From Entophlyctis helioformis (taxonomy: Eukaryota > Chytridiomycota > Chytridiomycetes > Chytridiales > Chytriomycetaceae), in NCBI GenBank assembly GCA_025526915.1, contig JAHLKH010000009.1, positions 212,310 to 276,309 on the forward strand: 64,000 nucleotides of DNA, written 5' to 3'. Position 1 is the stretch's first letter. Each line of letters starts with the position of its first letter. Made by a program: the position numbers and the translations under genes. Positions 1-11,130 of the stretch are shown here, one piece after another. The notes under the pieces are model-generated. The model worked only from the letters and a program-made list of their open reading frames with translations, had not been told where the DNA came from and did not search any database.

Positions 1-3000
1 GAAAACGCCGTGTTCTCCTTGATAATCTCAAACACCGTTGCCAGCTTGTCCTGCGGCAGGATGTTGATGTTCTCCGACAGCTCGCGCTTCTGCTCGTACG
101 TGATCTCGTCCGGTACAGCGTCTGCGTCTGCCTCCTCCTCTGCACGTGTGCGAGGCTTCTTGGCCGGCGGCCGCTTGCGGTCCGTCTTGGGTGCAGAGGG
201 ACGTGCCCGTGGTGCGCGCGGCTTGGCAGCCGGCGTCGGCGTGGACACGGCTGCATCGGCTGGAGTGGCAGCAGAGGCGGCAGGAGCAGGAGTCGATGCA
301 GGTGCAGGCGTGGCAGCGACCGGCGCTGCTGCAACAGGCGCAGATGCCGCAGGGGTCGCTTGTGCCGTGCCCAGCATCGACCCAGGGAACAGGCTTGGCA
401 TGTTGAAGGCGGTCGGGGGGAGGCCCTTGCGCTTGCGCTTCTTGTTGCGCTTGTCCGTCATGATCTGGATCTGCGACACGAGGAACTGGAGCTGCGTCTT
501 GAGCATCTGGATGTGCTGCTCCTCCTCGTCATCGTCGGATGAAGATGCATAGGCAGCGTCCTTGGATGCAGATGCAGACGACGGCTCCGCGGCAGCTGGT
601 TTCGGCCGGCTCTGTGAGGGTCCGGCCTTGGCTGCAGACGACGTCGCAGGAGTGGCGGCAGAAGCAGCAGGCGTGGCCGGCTTGGGCTGCTTTGGCCTAG
701 AGGGCTTGGCAGCTGCCGCGGCGGCTGCTTGCGACTGCCCAGAAGTCTGTTGCTGCTGGTAGCTGGGCTGCTGCGAGTGAACGGCTGCCGGCGTGACAGG
801 AGCAGCAAACGAGCTGGACGGCGGCTGGTGCACAATCGTCTGGTTGACGCCTCCACCAGCCAGAGCGGCATTATAGGCAGAGGTTGTCGATGGCGCAAAC
901 GGCGTGGGCTTGTACTGCGACGCAGGCGTCATCTGCGGCGACGGCTTGGGCTTGGCAGGACGTGCAGCCACCTGCTCGCCATGCTGGTGGAGGAACGACG
1001 TCTTTTCAGACCACTTGGCATCAAAGGCGGACTCGAGACGCTTGCCCAGATTGTACACGTCTGTGCCAGGAGGATTGAACGCGTAGCAGTTGTTGAACAT
1101 GAGACGCATGTCTGCCTCGAACTCGGCCGCGGTGTCGTACACGCCATTGTCCAGCTTTCTCCGCATGGTGGACAGGTCCATGGGATGCTTGACAATGGTC
1201 GGGTAGTGCGGGATGCCAAGGGCGATGGGGTCGACGGGCACGAGGAAGGGCAGGTTGTACGGCGAGTGCTGCTTCTTGACGAGCTCGCGCAGGACGTAGG
1301 AGCAGAACTTGAGCTCTGTCGTGGACCGCTTGCCAGGCCGCTTCTTGCTGGACGGGCCGAGCGAGTCGCGCGACGAGGGGAGCATATCGCGCTTGGGACG
1401 CGAGTCGCCAGAGACCGAGCCACCGCCCTGGAATGGAATGCAACACAGTGCGCCAGAGTCTCGGGGTGGTCAGCGTCTGAATCAGGGCAGCCAGCACCAA
1501 AGCGAGGCAGACTCACAATCGACATTCGCTTCTTCTTATCGCCAGGCGTGCGAGGCGTCTTGGGCAGCTTCTCGAGCTCCTTGGCGTACCATTTCTGCAG
1601 GCTCTTGGCCATCATCGACACGGGCGCATCGACGCCGTTGAAGGTGTAGCAGTTGGTGAACATGAGGTCAAAGTCGGCAAAGACCTCGCCGACCGACTTG
1701 TACGCCTTGGACCCGAGCTTGCGCTCAATCGTCGAAATGTCCATGGGGCTCTTGATGATGGAAAAGTACGTCGGGATGTTGAGCGCGACGGGGTCGACAG
1801 GCACCAGGAAAATGACCGAGTCCTTGCGCTTCTTCATGTTCCGCACCATGCCCATGAGCCACTTGAGCTGGTCTCTGAGGAGCACGTCTGCATTGACAGA
1901 CATGGCAGACGACGACGTGGTCTAGAGACGGCGAGCGACGCAGAGGAGCGCAGAACCGCACCGGACGCGTGGAAAAAGGGAGAGTGGATAAAGGAGAGAT
2001 GAGATCGGAGGACGCGCTTGCCAGGCAGGCATTGCACTCTGACGCGAGCACGGGCACGGGCACGGGCACGACCACACACGCCCACTCACCTGCGACATTT
2101 CAGACGCAAACACATTGTGGTGGCTGGGCTTGACGTCCGTGTGCAGCATCGAGCCGCCACCATTGGCATCGTCCATGTGAACATCAGAGCCAGCCTGAGA
2201 CATGTACGATTTGTTGTAGTCGCCGCCGCGGCCGTCCATGTCGTCATCATCCGAGTCATGGCCATGGCCATGGTCGTGATCGTGATCGTGGTCGTCGCCG
2301 CCAAGACTGACGCTGCCGGGACCGCCCAGCACGTGGCTGCTGTTTCCAACACCGCCGCCACTGCTCATGTAGCCGCCCATGCCCATGCCCATGCCAACGC
2401 CGTGATCGCCGCCAGTGCCGTTCAATGCTGATGCGACACTCGAGTCCTGGGTAGAGTAGTCTGCAGCCGTTGACGTGGTGCTGTACATGGCGCTGTGCTG
2501 GTGCTCCAGGTGATGGGGATGCTGCAACTGGTATTGTTGTTGGTGTTGCTGCGGTTGAGGCTGCTGCTGGTGCTGCTGGTGCTGCTGGTGGTGCTGGTGG
2601 TGCTGGTGCTGCTGCTGTAAGTGGTGCAAAGTGGCCACGGTCTGGTTGTTGGGATCGACCGGGTCAAGCGAGATCATGGAAGCAGTGGTCATCATAGGGA
2701 CCTGCAGATCCGGCGCGGAGGATGGAGCGTGGGTCGACAGCGCAGCGGATGGCAAGGCAGCGGCAGAATGGGACTGCTGTGGATGCTGCAAGTGGGGATG
2801 CTGCAACTGTGGGAGACTGCTGTCAAAGGTGCTGTTGTTGTTGCTGCTGCTGTTGTTGTGGTGGTGGACAGGAGGCTGCTGCGAGTGGTGCTGCTGCAAA
2901 AGAGGCAAAGAGGCCGTGGTGGACAGCGAGTCGGCAGGGACAGACGGGTCGAATATGGTGGGCGAGGCTGCCGGAGCAAGAGACGCAGCAGCGGAAAGCG

Positions 3001-3331
3001 GGAGAGCCGAGTCTGGGGGAGTGGCAGCCAAGAAGGGAGGAGCCGGGGCAGGTGACGACGGGGCAGCGGTCGGGGCAGACGCCGGAGCAGATGTAGCTGT
3101 AGCTGTAGGTGGAGAGGCGAGCGGAGAGACGGCCGAGGCAAAGGTATCTACAGCAGCAGCAGCAGCAGTCGGAGCAGCCAAGGGGAGCGAGTGCGAGAGC
3201 GAGTGCGAGAGGGGGCCGGACCGCTTGGACGCCGAGCCGACGGACACGACGGATACGGATGCGGAGATGGATACGGAGGGAGCGAGGGCGGGAGTGAGGG
3301 CAAGAGCGTCAGAGGCCGTCTGGTCAGCCAC
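1..3331 (-). CDS. bdf1: BET-family double bromodomain protein, 3' end cut by window
   Basis: This is a chromatin reader that binds acetylated histone tails, on the minus strand in three exons (about 3331-2090, 1921-1517, 1427-1). Exon 1 encodes a Gln/His/Ser-rich low-complexity region. Exon 2 carries bromodomain 1 (the PVDPVALNIP stretch, then MFTNCYTFN with the acetyl-lysine-binding Asn). Exon 3 carries bromodomain 2 (PVDPIALGIP, MFNNCYAFN), an Ala/Pro-rich linker, an acidic Ser patch, a KRKRKG basic patch and the start of an ET (NET) domain, which runs off the window. Two tandem bromodomains plus NET define BET proteins (yeast Bdf1, animal BRD2-4). Introns 1922-2089 and 1428-1516 are phase 0 with GTGAGT donors. 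The open frame begins at a GTG. The first in-frame ATG is near 2695, so either translation starts there or an upstream exon is missed. BET assignment is firm; the start is not. Confidence 0.9.
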
Positions 3332-4253
3332 TGTGCGAGAGATGCGGGGGCTGGTCTGAGCGTGAGCGTGAGCTGGAGCGAGCGTGAGTGTGCGTGTGCG
3401 TGTGTTTAGTGTCAGTCAGTTCATGTGGTTGCTGTGGTGGTTGTGGTGCAGTGTCCGCAGTGTCCAGCGAGGCAGACATAGGCAGACGCAGGCAGACACA
3501 GGCAGCAACAGGCAGAGGCAGGCAGGCGCAGGAAGAGGCAAAGGAAGAGGAAGCAGGCAGCAGGCCGTGGCAGACAGCCCCCTGCCCCTGTCCCTGCCCC
3601 TGTCCCTGCCCCTGTCCCTGCCCCTGTCCCTGCCCCTGCCCCTGTCCCACACGGCCCCGCCCCGCCCCCACACGAGCCAGCCAGCAGCCAGCAGCCAGCA
3701 GCAGCCAGCAGCAGCCAGCGCTGATCACACGCAAGGTCCCCCCGCCCCGCCTCGCCTCGCCTTGTCCAGCCCCGCCCCGCCCGCTGCTGCCGGCCGCTGT
3801 CGGAGGAAAGAGACAGCCCGCAGCAAGAGACAGCCGGCAGCGAGAGACAGCGGGCCAGCTGGCTGTGGGGAAGTGGGCGTGGGACACTGCTGCTAGTCCC
3901 CCGGCTGCTGCTCGCTTGTTGCTGCCGGTCCCCCCGCTGCTGGGTCGCCTGTTGTTTGCTGCTGTTGCTGCCGACACTGACGCACGACTGCTGCTGCTGC
4001 CGCTGCTGCTGCCGACAATTCCATTCGCCCAAAAATCACAGACTCGCTCACACGAATATTCCCTGGTCGACAAAATTCAGACAACGACAGCCAAGAGACA
4101 ACGTCCGCGCGCGCGCCGTTTGTTGATTTTGGAGAAAAGAGGAATTTCCGCCATTTTATGGTGTCGCCAAACCCCACTCTGATCACGTGACCATCGACGT
4201 TGAATGTAGCATTTTGAGATTTTGTCATTTCGAGATTTGAGATATTGCCTGAC
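3332..4253. promoter_or_regulatory. Bdf1 upstream region / sds22 downstream region
   Basis: No protein-coding gene is supported in this 0.9 kb. It lies upstream of bdf1 and downstream of the sds22 stop. It holds GA/CT-rich and CAG-rich tracts, several CCCGCC/CCCCGCC boxes around 3650-3780, a G-rich (minus strand) repeat at 3582-3650 and one CACGTG palindrome near 4184. Long open frames here on both strands are repetitive Gly-Gln or Cys-Pro strings and were not accepted as genes. Confidence 0.5.
3582..3650. repeat. CCCTGCCCCTGT tandem repeat (G-rich on minus strand)
   Basis: A roughly 12-bp unit (TGCCCCTGTCCC) is repeated about five times. On the minus strand, the sense strand of bdf1, this gives closely spaced runs of three or four G, the pattern needed for a G-quadruplex. 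It sits about 250-320 bp upstream of the bdf1 open frame. Confidence 0.8.
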
Positions 4254-6098
4254 TCAGCCACGCACGACCGTGGCATCAATCTGCGTCACCTGCGGGAGGG
4301 CCGTCTTGACCTTGAGCCGGTACACGCTGCGCGCAGACGTCTCGAGCGGGTTGCCTTCAAAGTACACGGTGCGCAGGTGGGCCTTGTCGGCCAGCTGGCT
4401 CTGCACCTGCTCAAACGACGAGATCTGGTTGTTGCTAGCCTGTCGATCCAGTCATGCCAATCCATCCAATCCATCCAATCCATTCCACCGCATCAATGGA
4501 TCAGTAGCCCTCCTTTGGCTGGCCATCCACTCCATCTGCAGAGCCCACCACTCACCCACAGCTCCTCCAGCAGAGTCAGGTGCTCCAGGTTCTCGAGCAC
4601 AGAGATCTGGTTGTTGCCCACATCCAGAGTGTTGAGCCTGGTGTTGGAGGCCAGGCCCTCTATCCGCGTGATGGCGTTGTGGCTCAGGTAAAGCTCTTCG
4701 AGGTTGACGAGCGACTCGAGGCCCTCGATCTTTGTGAGGCGGTTGCTTTGGATGCTCAGCAGGCGCAGGTTGATCAGCGAGGAGAGGCCAGAGAGCACGG
4801 ATATCTTGTTCTTGCCGACCCACAGCTGGCGCAGGTTGACGAGCGAGTCGAGGTTTTCAAGAGTCTGTTTACCGGGGGTAATGTCAGCGAGTGATTGAAG
4901 AGAGTGATTGAAGAGAGAGACACGCACACGAATGCGGTTTGCACCCAGCTCGAGGTTGGTCAGGTTGGTCAGATGGGACAGGTTGTCAATGGCGGACACG
5001 CGGTTTGCGACGAGGAACAGGTCGGTGAGGGCATGCAGGCCGTCGAGGCCCTCGATGCGCTTGATCTTGTTGAACGAGAGATCGAGCTGCCTGTAAGGGG
5101 GAGAGAGCGGGCGGGTCAGTCAGTCTTGAAAGAGTGATCAAAGAAAGAAGAGAGAGAGAGAGAGAGACACGTACTGCAGGCCGGTCAGCGAGGTCAGGCC
5201 CTCGATGCGCGAGATGCGGTTGTCGTACAGGTCCAGGTCAGTGAGCGCGGGCAGGCCGTCGAGCTGCTCGATGCGGGCGATCAGGTTCTGCCTGAAGCAG
5301 AGTCTCTGAAGCAGGGAGTCGATGGATGGATGGATGAGTGGATGGATGAGTGGATGGATGAGTGGGTTGATGGATGAGTGGATGGATGGATGGATAAGCG
5401 AGACACACACCGTCAGGAGAGGGAAGCGCGACAGGGCCAGGTCGCGGGTGTTGAGCAGACGGTAGTGGATCAGATCGAGGACCTTCGAGAGGGTCAGTCA
5501 GTCAGCCAGACAGTCAGAGAGTGAGACAGAGTGGGACAGAGAGACACCCCTCACCCACGCACATCCAAGTCCTCGGGCACGTCGTCGAGCAGGCCGACTG
5601 GAGTGAGACAGACAGTGTGAGACAGCCGAGAGAGAGTGTGAGACAGCCAAGAGAGAGAGCGTGAGACACCGAGAGTGAGCGTGAGACAACGCACGCACCG
5701 TTCGACTCGCGGCCCGGCTGCTGCTGCGCATGCGGCTGCGAGTGCGTGTGTGGGAACCGCACCGGCTGCTCTTCGTTGTCGTCTTCTGCCTCTTCGTCTG
5801 CCCCGTCGTCGTCTGCCCCGTCGTCGTGGTCGTTGTCGTCGTTGCCGTCCCTGTCTCTGCCGTCTTGCCCTTGCGTCTCTGTCCTCGTGCCTGCTGCACC
5901 GCCCTCGTCCGCCACCACGCCCGCCACCACCACCGACTTGTACGCCACCACGCTCTCCGCTGTGTCGCTCTGCATGCTGCTGGTTGTGCTCTGTCTGGTT
6001 GTGCTCAGTGTGCTCTGTCTAGTTGTGCTCTGACTGCTCAGCCCTCGCCTGCCAGTGATCTCGTGTTGTTGTTGGTGCCACGCGTGGCAACTGGCCAT
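4254..6098 (-). CDS. sds22: Sds22-type leucine-rich-repeat regulator of protein phosphatase 1
   Basis: Sds22 (PPP1R7) is a curved LRR protein that binds the PP1 catalytic subunit and controls its assembly and its role in mitosis. Seven exons can be joined on the minus strand: 6098-5699, 5597-5563, 5482-5411, 5305-5175, 5090-4928, 4864-4556 and 4439-4254, all with GT-AG introns in consistent phase. After an acidic N-terminal region ([14 protein letters not shown]) come the cap-like VLDLIHYRL and then short repeats of about 22 residues such as [28 protein letters not shown] and [14 protein letters not shown], the diagnostic Sds22 repeat. The C-terminal YFEGNPLE and [17 protein letters not shown] match the LRR cap. 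The gene lies 94 bp downstream of the phosphatase gene on the same strand. Assignment is firm; exact ends of the small second exon are inferred. Confidence 0.92.
5313..5397. repeat. GGAT/GGATGAGT minisatellite in sds22 intron 3
   Basis: Tandem GGATGGATGAGT-type units fill most of the third sds22 intron (about 5306-5410). A related TCCATCCAA repeat lies in the last intron near 4450-4490. They are intronic and of no evident function. Confidence 0.8.
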
Positions 6099-6192
6099 CT
6101 ATAAGTGCAAGTGTTCAAGTGTTCAAGTGCTTGTGTCCCTCCACCGGCCTGTATGTATTACGTCTTCTCGCCCAAAATAAAACATGGCGCTC

Positions 6193-9100
6193 TCACGGCC
6201 CCGCCTGCCCCGCCTGTCCAGCTTGCCCAACCATCGACCAGCTGAACCGCTTGGCGTTGCCTGCAGGCGTCGGCGGCACCTGCCCGTCATCCACTCCGCC
6301 ACCGCCACCGCCACCACGCCTGCCTTGCTCCTCCTCATCAGAATGCCCGCGTCGCACACCGTCTGCCGTCATCGTCATCGTCGTGGTCATCGTTGTTGTC
6401 GTGTTCATGGCCGTAGGCTGCCCGTCCCGACCGTCCTGCACTGCCCCGCTCGTCGCAGGCGACACCCACACGGGCGGCCGCCCAGCCTCGAGCCAGTCGC
6501 CCAACCGCGTCACCACCGCATCATAGCAAAAGATAAACTGGTCCAGCGTCTGCACGGACCCGACCCGCTGCCGCCGGATGTGGTTGACCGACAGCGCAAC
6601 AAGGTCGCCCGCCGGCAGCCGCTCCCACTCGTGCGCCACATGGTCCGGCGTGCCCACCAGCGGGCCGAGGTCGCCGCCCGGCAGCAGCGGCAGCAACGAC
6701 AGCACAGAGTCGATCACGCAAAACGCCCCGGTCCGTCCGCACCCCGCCGAGCAGTGCACCACCATCGGCCCGACCGTCACTGGCGCCTCGGGCTGCTCGC
6801 CCTGCGCGTCCAAGATAATCATGTCCGTCGCCGCCTGGCCTTGCAGGTCGTTGGCAATCTCCACGAGGTCGAGCACTGACCGCGGCGACGACACCTGGTG
6901 GTCCGGCCATGCCAGGAAATGCAGCATCCGCACCCGCCGGATCTCGGGCACCGCGTGCAGCAGCCCGACCCCAAATGGCCCCGCCGATGCGGATGATGAC
7001 GACGAGCCGTCCGGGTAAGAGTGCCGCGCAGACGCCGACACGGGCGTGCTGGCCGCAGACGCACCCGTCCCGGTCCCCGCGCCAGCCGACTGCAGCACGT
7101 CCGCCACAATCTCCTTCTTGACAATAAACTCGCGGAGCAGCGTCTGCCCGTCCATGAGCACCGTCTCTTCCGCAAACTGGATCTTGAAGCACGTCGCGCC
7201 GCCCGACGACGACGTCGCGTAGCGCTTGCTCGTGCCCACCGCGTCCGGCCAGTACCGGTGGCACTTGATCCGCCCATTCTCCTCTTCTTGCGTGAGCATG
7301 ACCACAAGCCCGCAGCCTTGCTCCCACACCATTTCCCAAAACGCCCCCATCGTCGACGGCAGCGGGCCCTGCGCCGTAATGTACTGGTTCGTGCCCGCCA
7401 GACTCACCACGTGCGACGCGTTGATGTAGTCGGTGCCACTGGCTGCTGCTGCACCGCCGCCGCCGCCGCCGCCGCCGACAGGCACGCTCAGCCGCACGCG
7501 GTTGTAGTCAAACGGCAAAATGTCCGTGTAGCGGTTGAACCGCTCGTGGCCGCGCAAAAGAGCCGCGCGCATGCGGAACCGCTCGCTGTCTGCCGACCCT
7601 GGCGCAGGCCCATAGCCCGACGGACGCAGACGCTCCTGCTCGAGCTCGCGGATCGTCTCGTAGACGGCCTTGAGCGTGCGGCGGATGTTGGACGGCGTGC
7701 CGTGCGCAATCAGGCCCACGAGCCACGACGGCAGGTAGCCTGCGCGGTCCAGCGTGGCAATGAGCGTCGAGAGCGTGGCCGCCTGCAGCCGGCTGGTGGC
7801 GGACATGGGGCTCGAGTCGGGCGTGCGGCGCGAGCGAGAGGCGAGCAGCGACTTGAGGTTGAGACGCGGCGGCTGCAGCGACGGGATGCGGGGGACGGCC
7901 GGTGCGCTGGTGGCGGTGGCTCCGTCGCTGGAGGCGGCTGTTGCTGCTGCGGTTGTTGTTGTTGTTGAAGTGGCAGGAGTGGTGCCAGGAGTGGTGTCAG
8001 TGGAGCCAGAAGAGCCAGAAGAGCCAGAAGAGCCGGCTGGGGCTGGGATGGGCAGCGTCAGACGGCCCGGATGCCCAGTGGTGACGGGGCCAGACGAGAC
8101 GGGGCCGGCGGCGAGCGAGAGCTGGAGGCGGAACGAAGCGGCGCCGCGGCCTGTGCGTGCGGGGCGGGGGCCAGAGGCGGCGGTTGAGGCGGCGGTAGGC
8201 GGTGCTGCAGAGGCGAGCTGTCTGCGTTCTGCGTGGAGGCTGCCGTCGTTGGCGTCGTTGTCGAAGGCGACGTTGGCGTTGTTGGCGTTGGCAAAGATGC
8301 GATTGCGTGTCAGCACGATCCAGACAGCCACATGGACAGACAGGCAGACGTGGCAGCGTAGACGCGGCAGCATAGACTGGCGTGTGCACTGCAGACCGAC
8401 AGCCACGCAGACACACGCAGACAGCCACGCAGACACAACCATACAACTACCCACCTCAGCAGCTCGGGTGGCGGATCGATGCCCGACGCCAGCATGGCGG
8501 CCACGTGCGCAGACAGCGCGCGGCGGTCTGCAAGCGACAGCGGCTGCTCAAACGTCGGCAGCGAGGCCACTGTCCGCAGCGTCCGCTTGCCCTGCGCGTC
8601 CTGCGTGTCCTGCGCATCCTGCCCCTCCTGTCCCTCCTGCCCGACATATGCGTCGTGCATTGGCGCCGGTGGCACTTGCATCGCCACAGATGGCGGGTGG
8701 CCGTGCTGCGCTGCCGCTGCCGCTGCTGCTGCTGTCACAAGTTCTGCCGCCTGGCCGGTGGGCACCCGTGCTGGATCATCCACGTCCATGCTGTCGGCCC
8801 CCGTCGGTGCACCGTCGTCCATCGCCGTCCCGATGCCGCTCGGAACAACGGCATCTGGCCGTGCGTCTTGCTGTGCCGGCGCTACTGCCCCTGCGCTGTT
8901 GTGTGGATCCAAGAGTCCACGTGCAGGCGTAGGCGGCCGCAGTACAATCGCCACTCCCGACGTGTCCATCTCGTCTTGTTGCTGCTGCTGCTGCTCCTCC
9001 TGGTGCTGCTTGTGTAGCTGCGCTGTAAGCAAAGATGGCGGAGATTGCGACATCGACTGCGGCTGCTGCCTTGACGCAAACCCCAGGTCGCCATCGCCAT

Positions 9101-10610
9101 CGCCCGCACTTGCACTTGCACCAGACGACTCGTTTGTAAGGCTCGACGTGGATGTCAGGACCGATGCCTCGGAAACAGGCGGCAGCGATCCGCTCGATCC
9201 GGTGCCTATCCGGAGTCTCAGCATCGGCTTGACAGCCGGCTTTGTAGCCCCACTCTCGGCCATCTGACCACCGCTGCCGCTGGTCGCTATGGCGCTTGGT
9301 GCACTCGACGACATCAAGACAGCCGGCGCGGCGGGCACGGGAAACACGGGCAGCCCAGACGCATCACCGGACGCATCGTCATCCGGAAAGATGATGTGCG
9401 GCACAGCCGACATGGGCGTCTCAAAGCCGCCGTCGGGTCCAACACCGGCACTCGTCGGCGCCGACCCTGATCCTAGTGCACTCGGCCCGGCGGCCCCACC
9501 GTGAGCGCGACCCGTGTAAACGCGTGCACCCGTCACATCGCCCGTCGGCGACACCCGTCCTGCACCACTGCGACTGCTGCCGATGCCACCGATACCGCCG
9601 ATACCGTTGCCGACTCCAGAGAGAATCAGATGCGCAACCGCAGGCGACGACGGCGACGACGTGGGTGCAGCTCTCATCACACCCATCATGCCCGAGTCCT
9701 CGCCCAAGCCCGCCGACGCCGATGCCGATGCCGACGCCGGCCCACTCCCACTGTTCGCCGCACCAGCCGCACTGGTCCCGCTCGAAGTGCCGCCCGACGA
9801 CCCAATCAGCAAGCCGGGCAGCAGCGACAGCCGCCGCTGCGTGAACCGCGTGGGCTGGGCGGCCGCCACGACATGCACGTCCGACGACGTGGCGGCAGCC
9901 GACGGCACGAGCTGCGACGCGGTGGCAGCGGCCGCGAGCGACGGCGCAAAGTCGAGGAAGCGCAGCAGCGACGAGTAGCGGTTGCTGAGCGAGGTGGGGC
10001 GGTAGAGGATCTTGCGGGCGGGGTCCTGTCCGTCCACCATGGCATCGAGTTGCTGCGGCTGTTGTTGGGGTTGCTGCGGTTGCGATTGCGATTGCTGCGA
10101 TTGCGAGGGCGATGACCAGAACGACGCCTGCTGTGGCAGTGAGTAGCGGTGCCAGGATCCAAGACTCGGGCCGTTGCCGGCCGATGCGGTGGCGGTGGTG
10201 GTGGTGGAGGTGGAGGTGGTGGCTGCAGAGGAGCGGCCAGCGTGCTGCTGTTGGTGCTGCTGGTGGTTGTGCTGGTCGTGCTGCTGCTGTTGGTTGTGGG
10301 ATCTGGACAGCGCCGAGTTGCCGCTGTAGGCGTAGACGTTGCTGACGGTCGGCAGGCTCGGCGCGGCCACCTCGGCCAGGCCCGTCAGCGGAGCGAACCG
10401 CCACAGGGCTGGGGCGGGTGCGGCGGCAGCGTCGTTCGCTGCGGGCGAATGCACCGGCTGAGGCGTCGGCGTCGAGAAGGAGCGCCAGCTGGCTCCTGCA
10501 GGGCTGGCGGGGCCAGTGGGGCCGCCGTAGTTGTTGCTCGCGGGACCGCCGTAGTTGTTGCCGCCGCTGGCGTCGTTGGCGTCGTTTGTGTCATTGCCAC
10601 GGACAGACGG

Positions 10611-10641
<31 letters not shown>

Positions 10642-10667
10642 GCCGCTTGCGACTGCGCGGCACCCAT
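6193..10667 (-). CDS. Large protein tyrosine phosphatase with low-complexity N-terminus
   Basis: A classical cysteine-based tyrosine phosphatase domain occupies the C-terminal half (about 7740-6560 on the minus strand). It shows NRYTDILPFDYNRV (pTyr loop region), TDYINASHV, QYITAQGPL, WPDHQV (WPD loop with the general acid) and HCSAGCGRTG, the CX5R catalytic loop. The N-terminal exon (10667-8451) encodes about 740 residues of Gln-, Ser- and Gly-rich disordered sequence. It begins MGAAQSQA, which fits the N-myristoylation consensus (Gly2, Ser6), so membrane attachment is likely. A 62-bp intron (8450-8389, donor GTAGTT, acceptor CTGCAG) joins the exons in frame; a stronger-looking donor two codons earlier leads to a stop. 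The join is an inference and two separate genes remain possible. The C-terminal tail is Gly-rich and disordered. Confidence 0.8.
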
Positions 10668-11130
10668 CGCTGACTAAGCCAGACAGGCGGGCGGGGTTGC
10701 TGCTGCTGCTGCTGCTGCGTGGCTCGCACAGGAAGGAGGCGGGGCCAGATGGGCAGCCGCTGCTGCTGGTCGTGGTGGTGAAGGTGCAGAGAAGCGGTGC
10801 GCACACTTGGCGTGGCGTTTGCGGCGTTTGTGAAAAACGGCAGGACGCGAGCCTCGGCGTCTTCTCCAACATCTTCTCCAGTGCCTTCTCCAACACCTGC
10901 GCCAGTGCCCCCTCCAGTGCCTGCGCCAACACCCACATCGTGATCGGCACGACGCCGCGCGGCGGCCCCGCATCTCCCTCGCATGGCCGCTCCTCAGTGG
11001 CTGCTCGATCTGCAGGCATACCCGGAATGCCCTGCCCTGCCTTGCCGCGCCTCGTCGCGCCATCAACCACAACCGAGACGCGGCCATCTCGGCACTTGTT
11101 CTGGCGCTCGCGCCATTCAACGGCATAGCC
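10668..11130. promoter_or_regulatory. Divergent promoter between phosphatase and cyclase genes
   Basis: This 463-bp interval separates two divergently transcribed start codons. It contains CTG/CAG tracts near 10697 and an imperfect repeat of the CTTCTCCAACA/GCGCCAGTGCC type near 10860-10930. No gene is supported. Confidence 0.5.

Noticed and set aside
3384..4182. Open frames on both strands upstream of bdf1, up to 264 residues
   Set aside because: They consist of Cys-Pro or Gly-Gln repeats from the 12-bp tandem repeat and CAG tracts.
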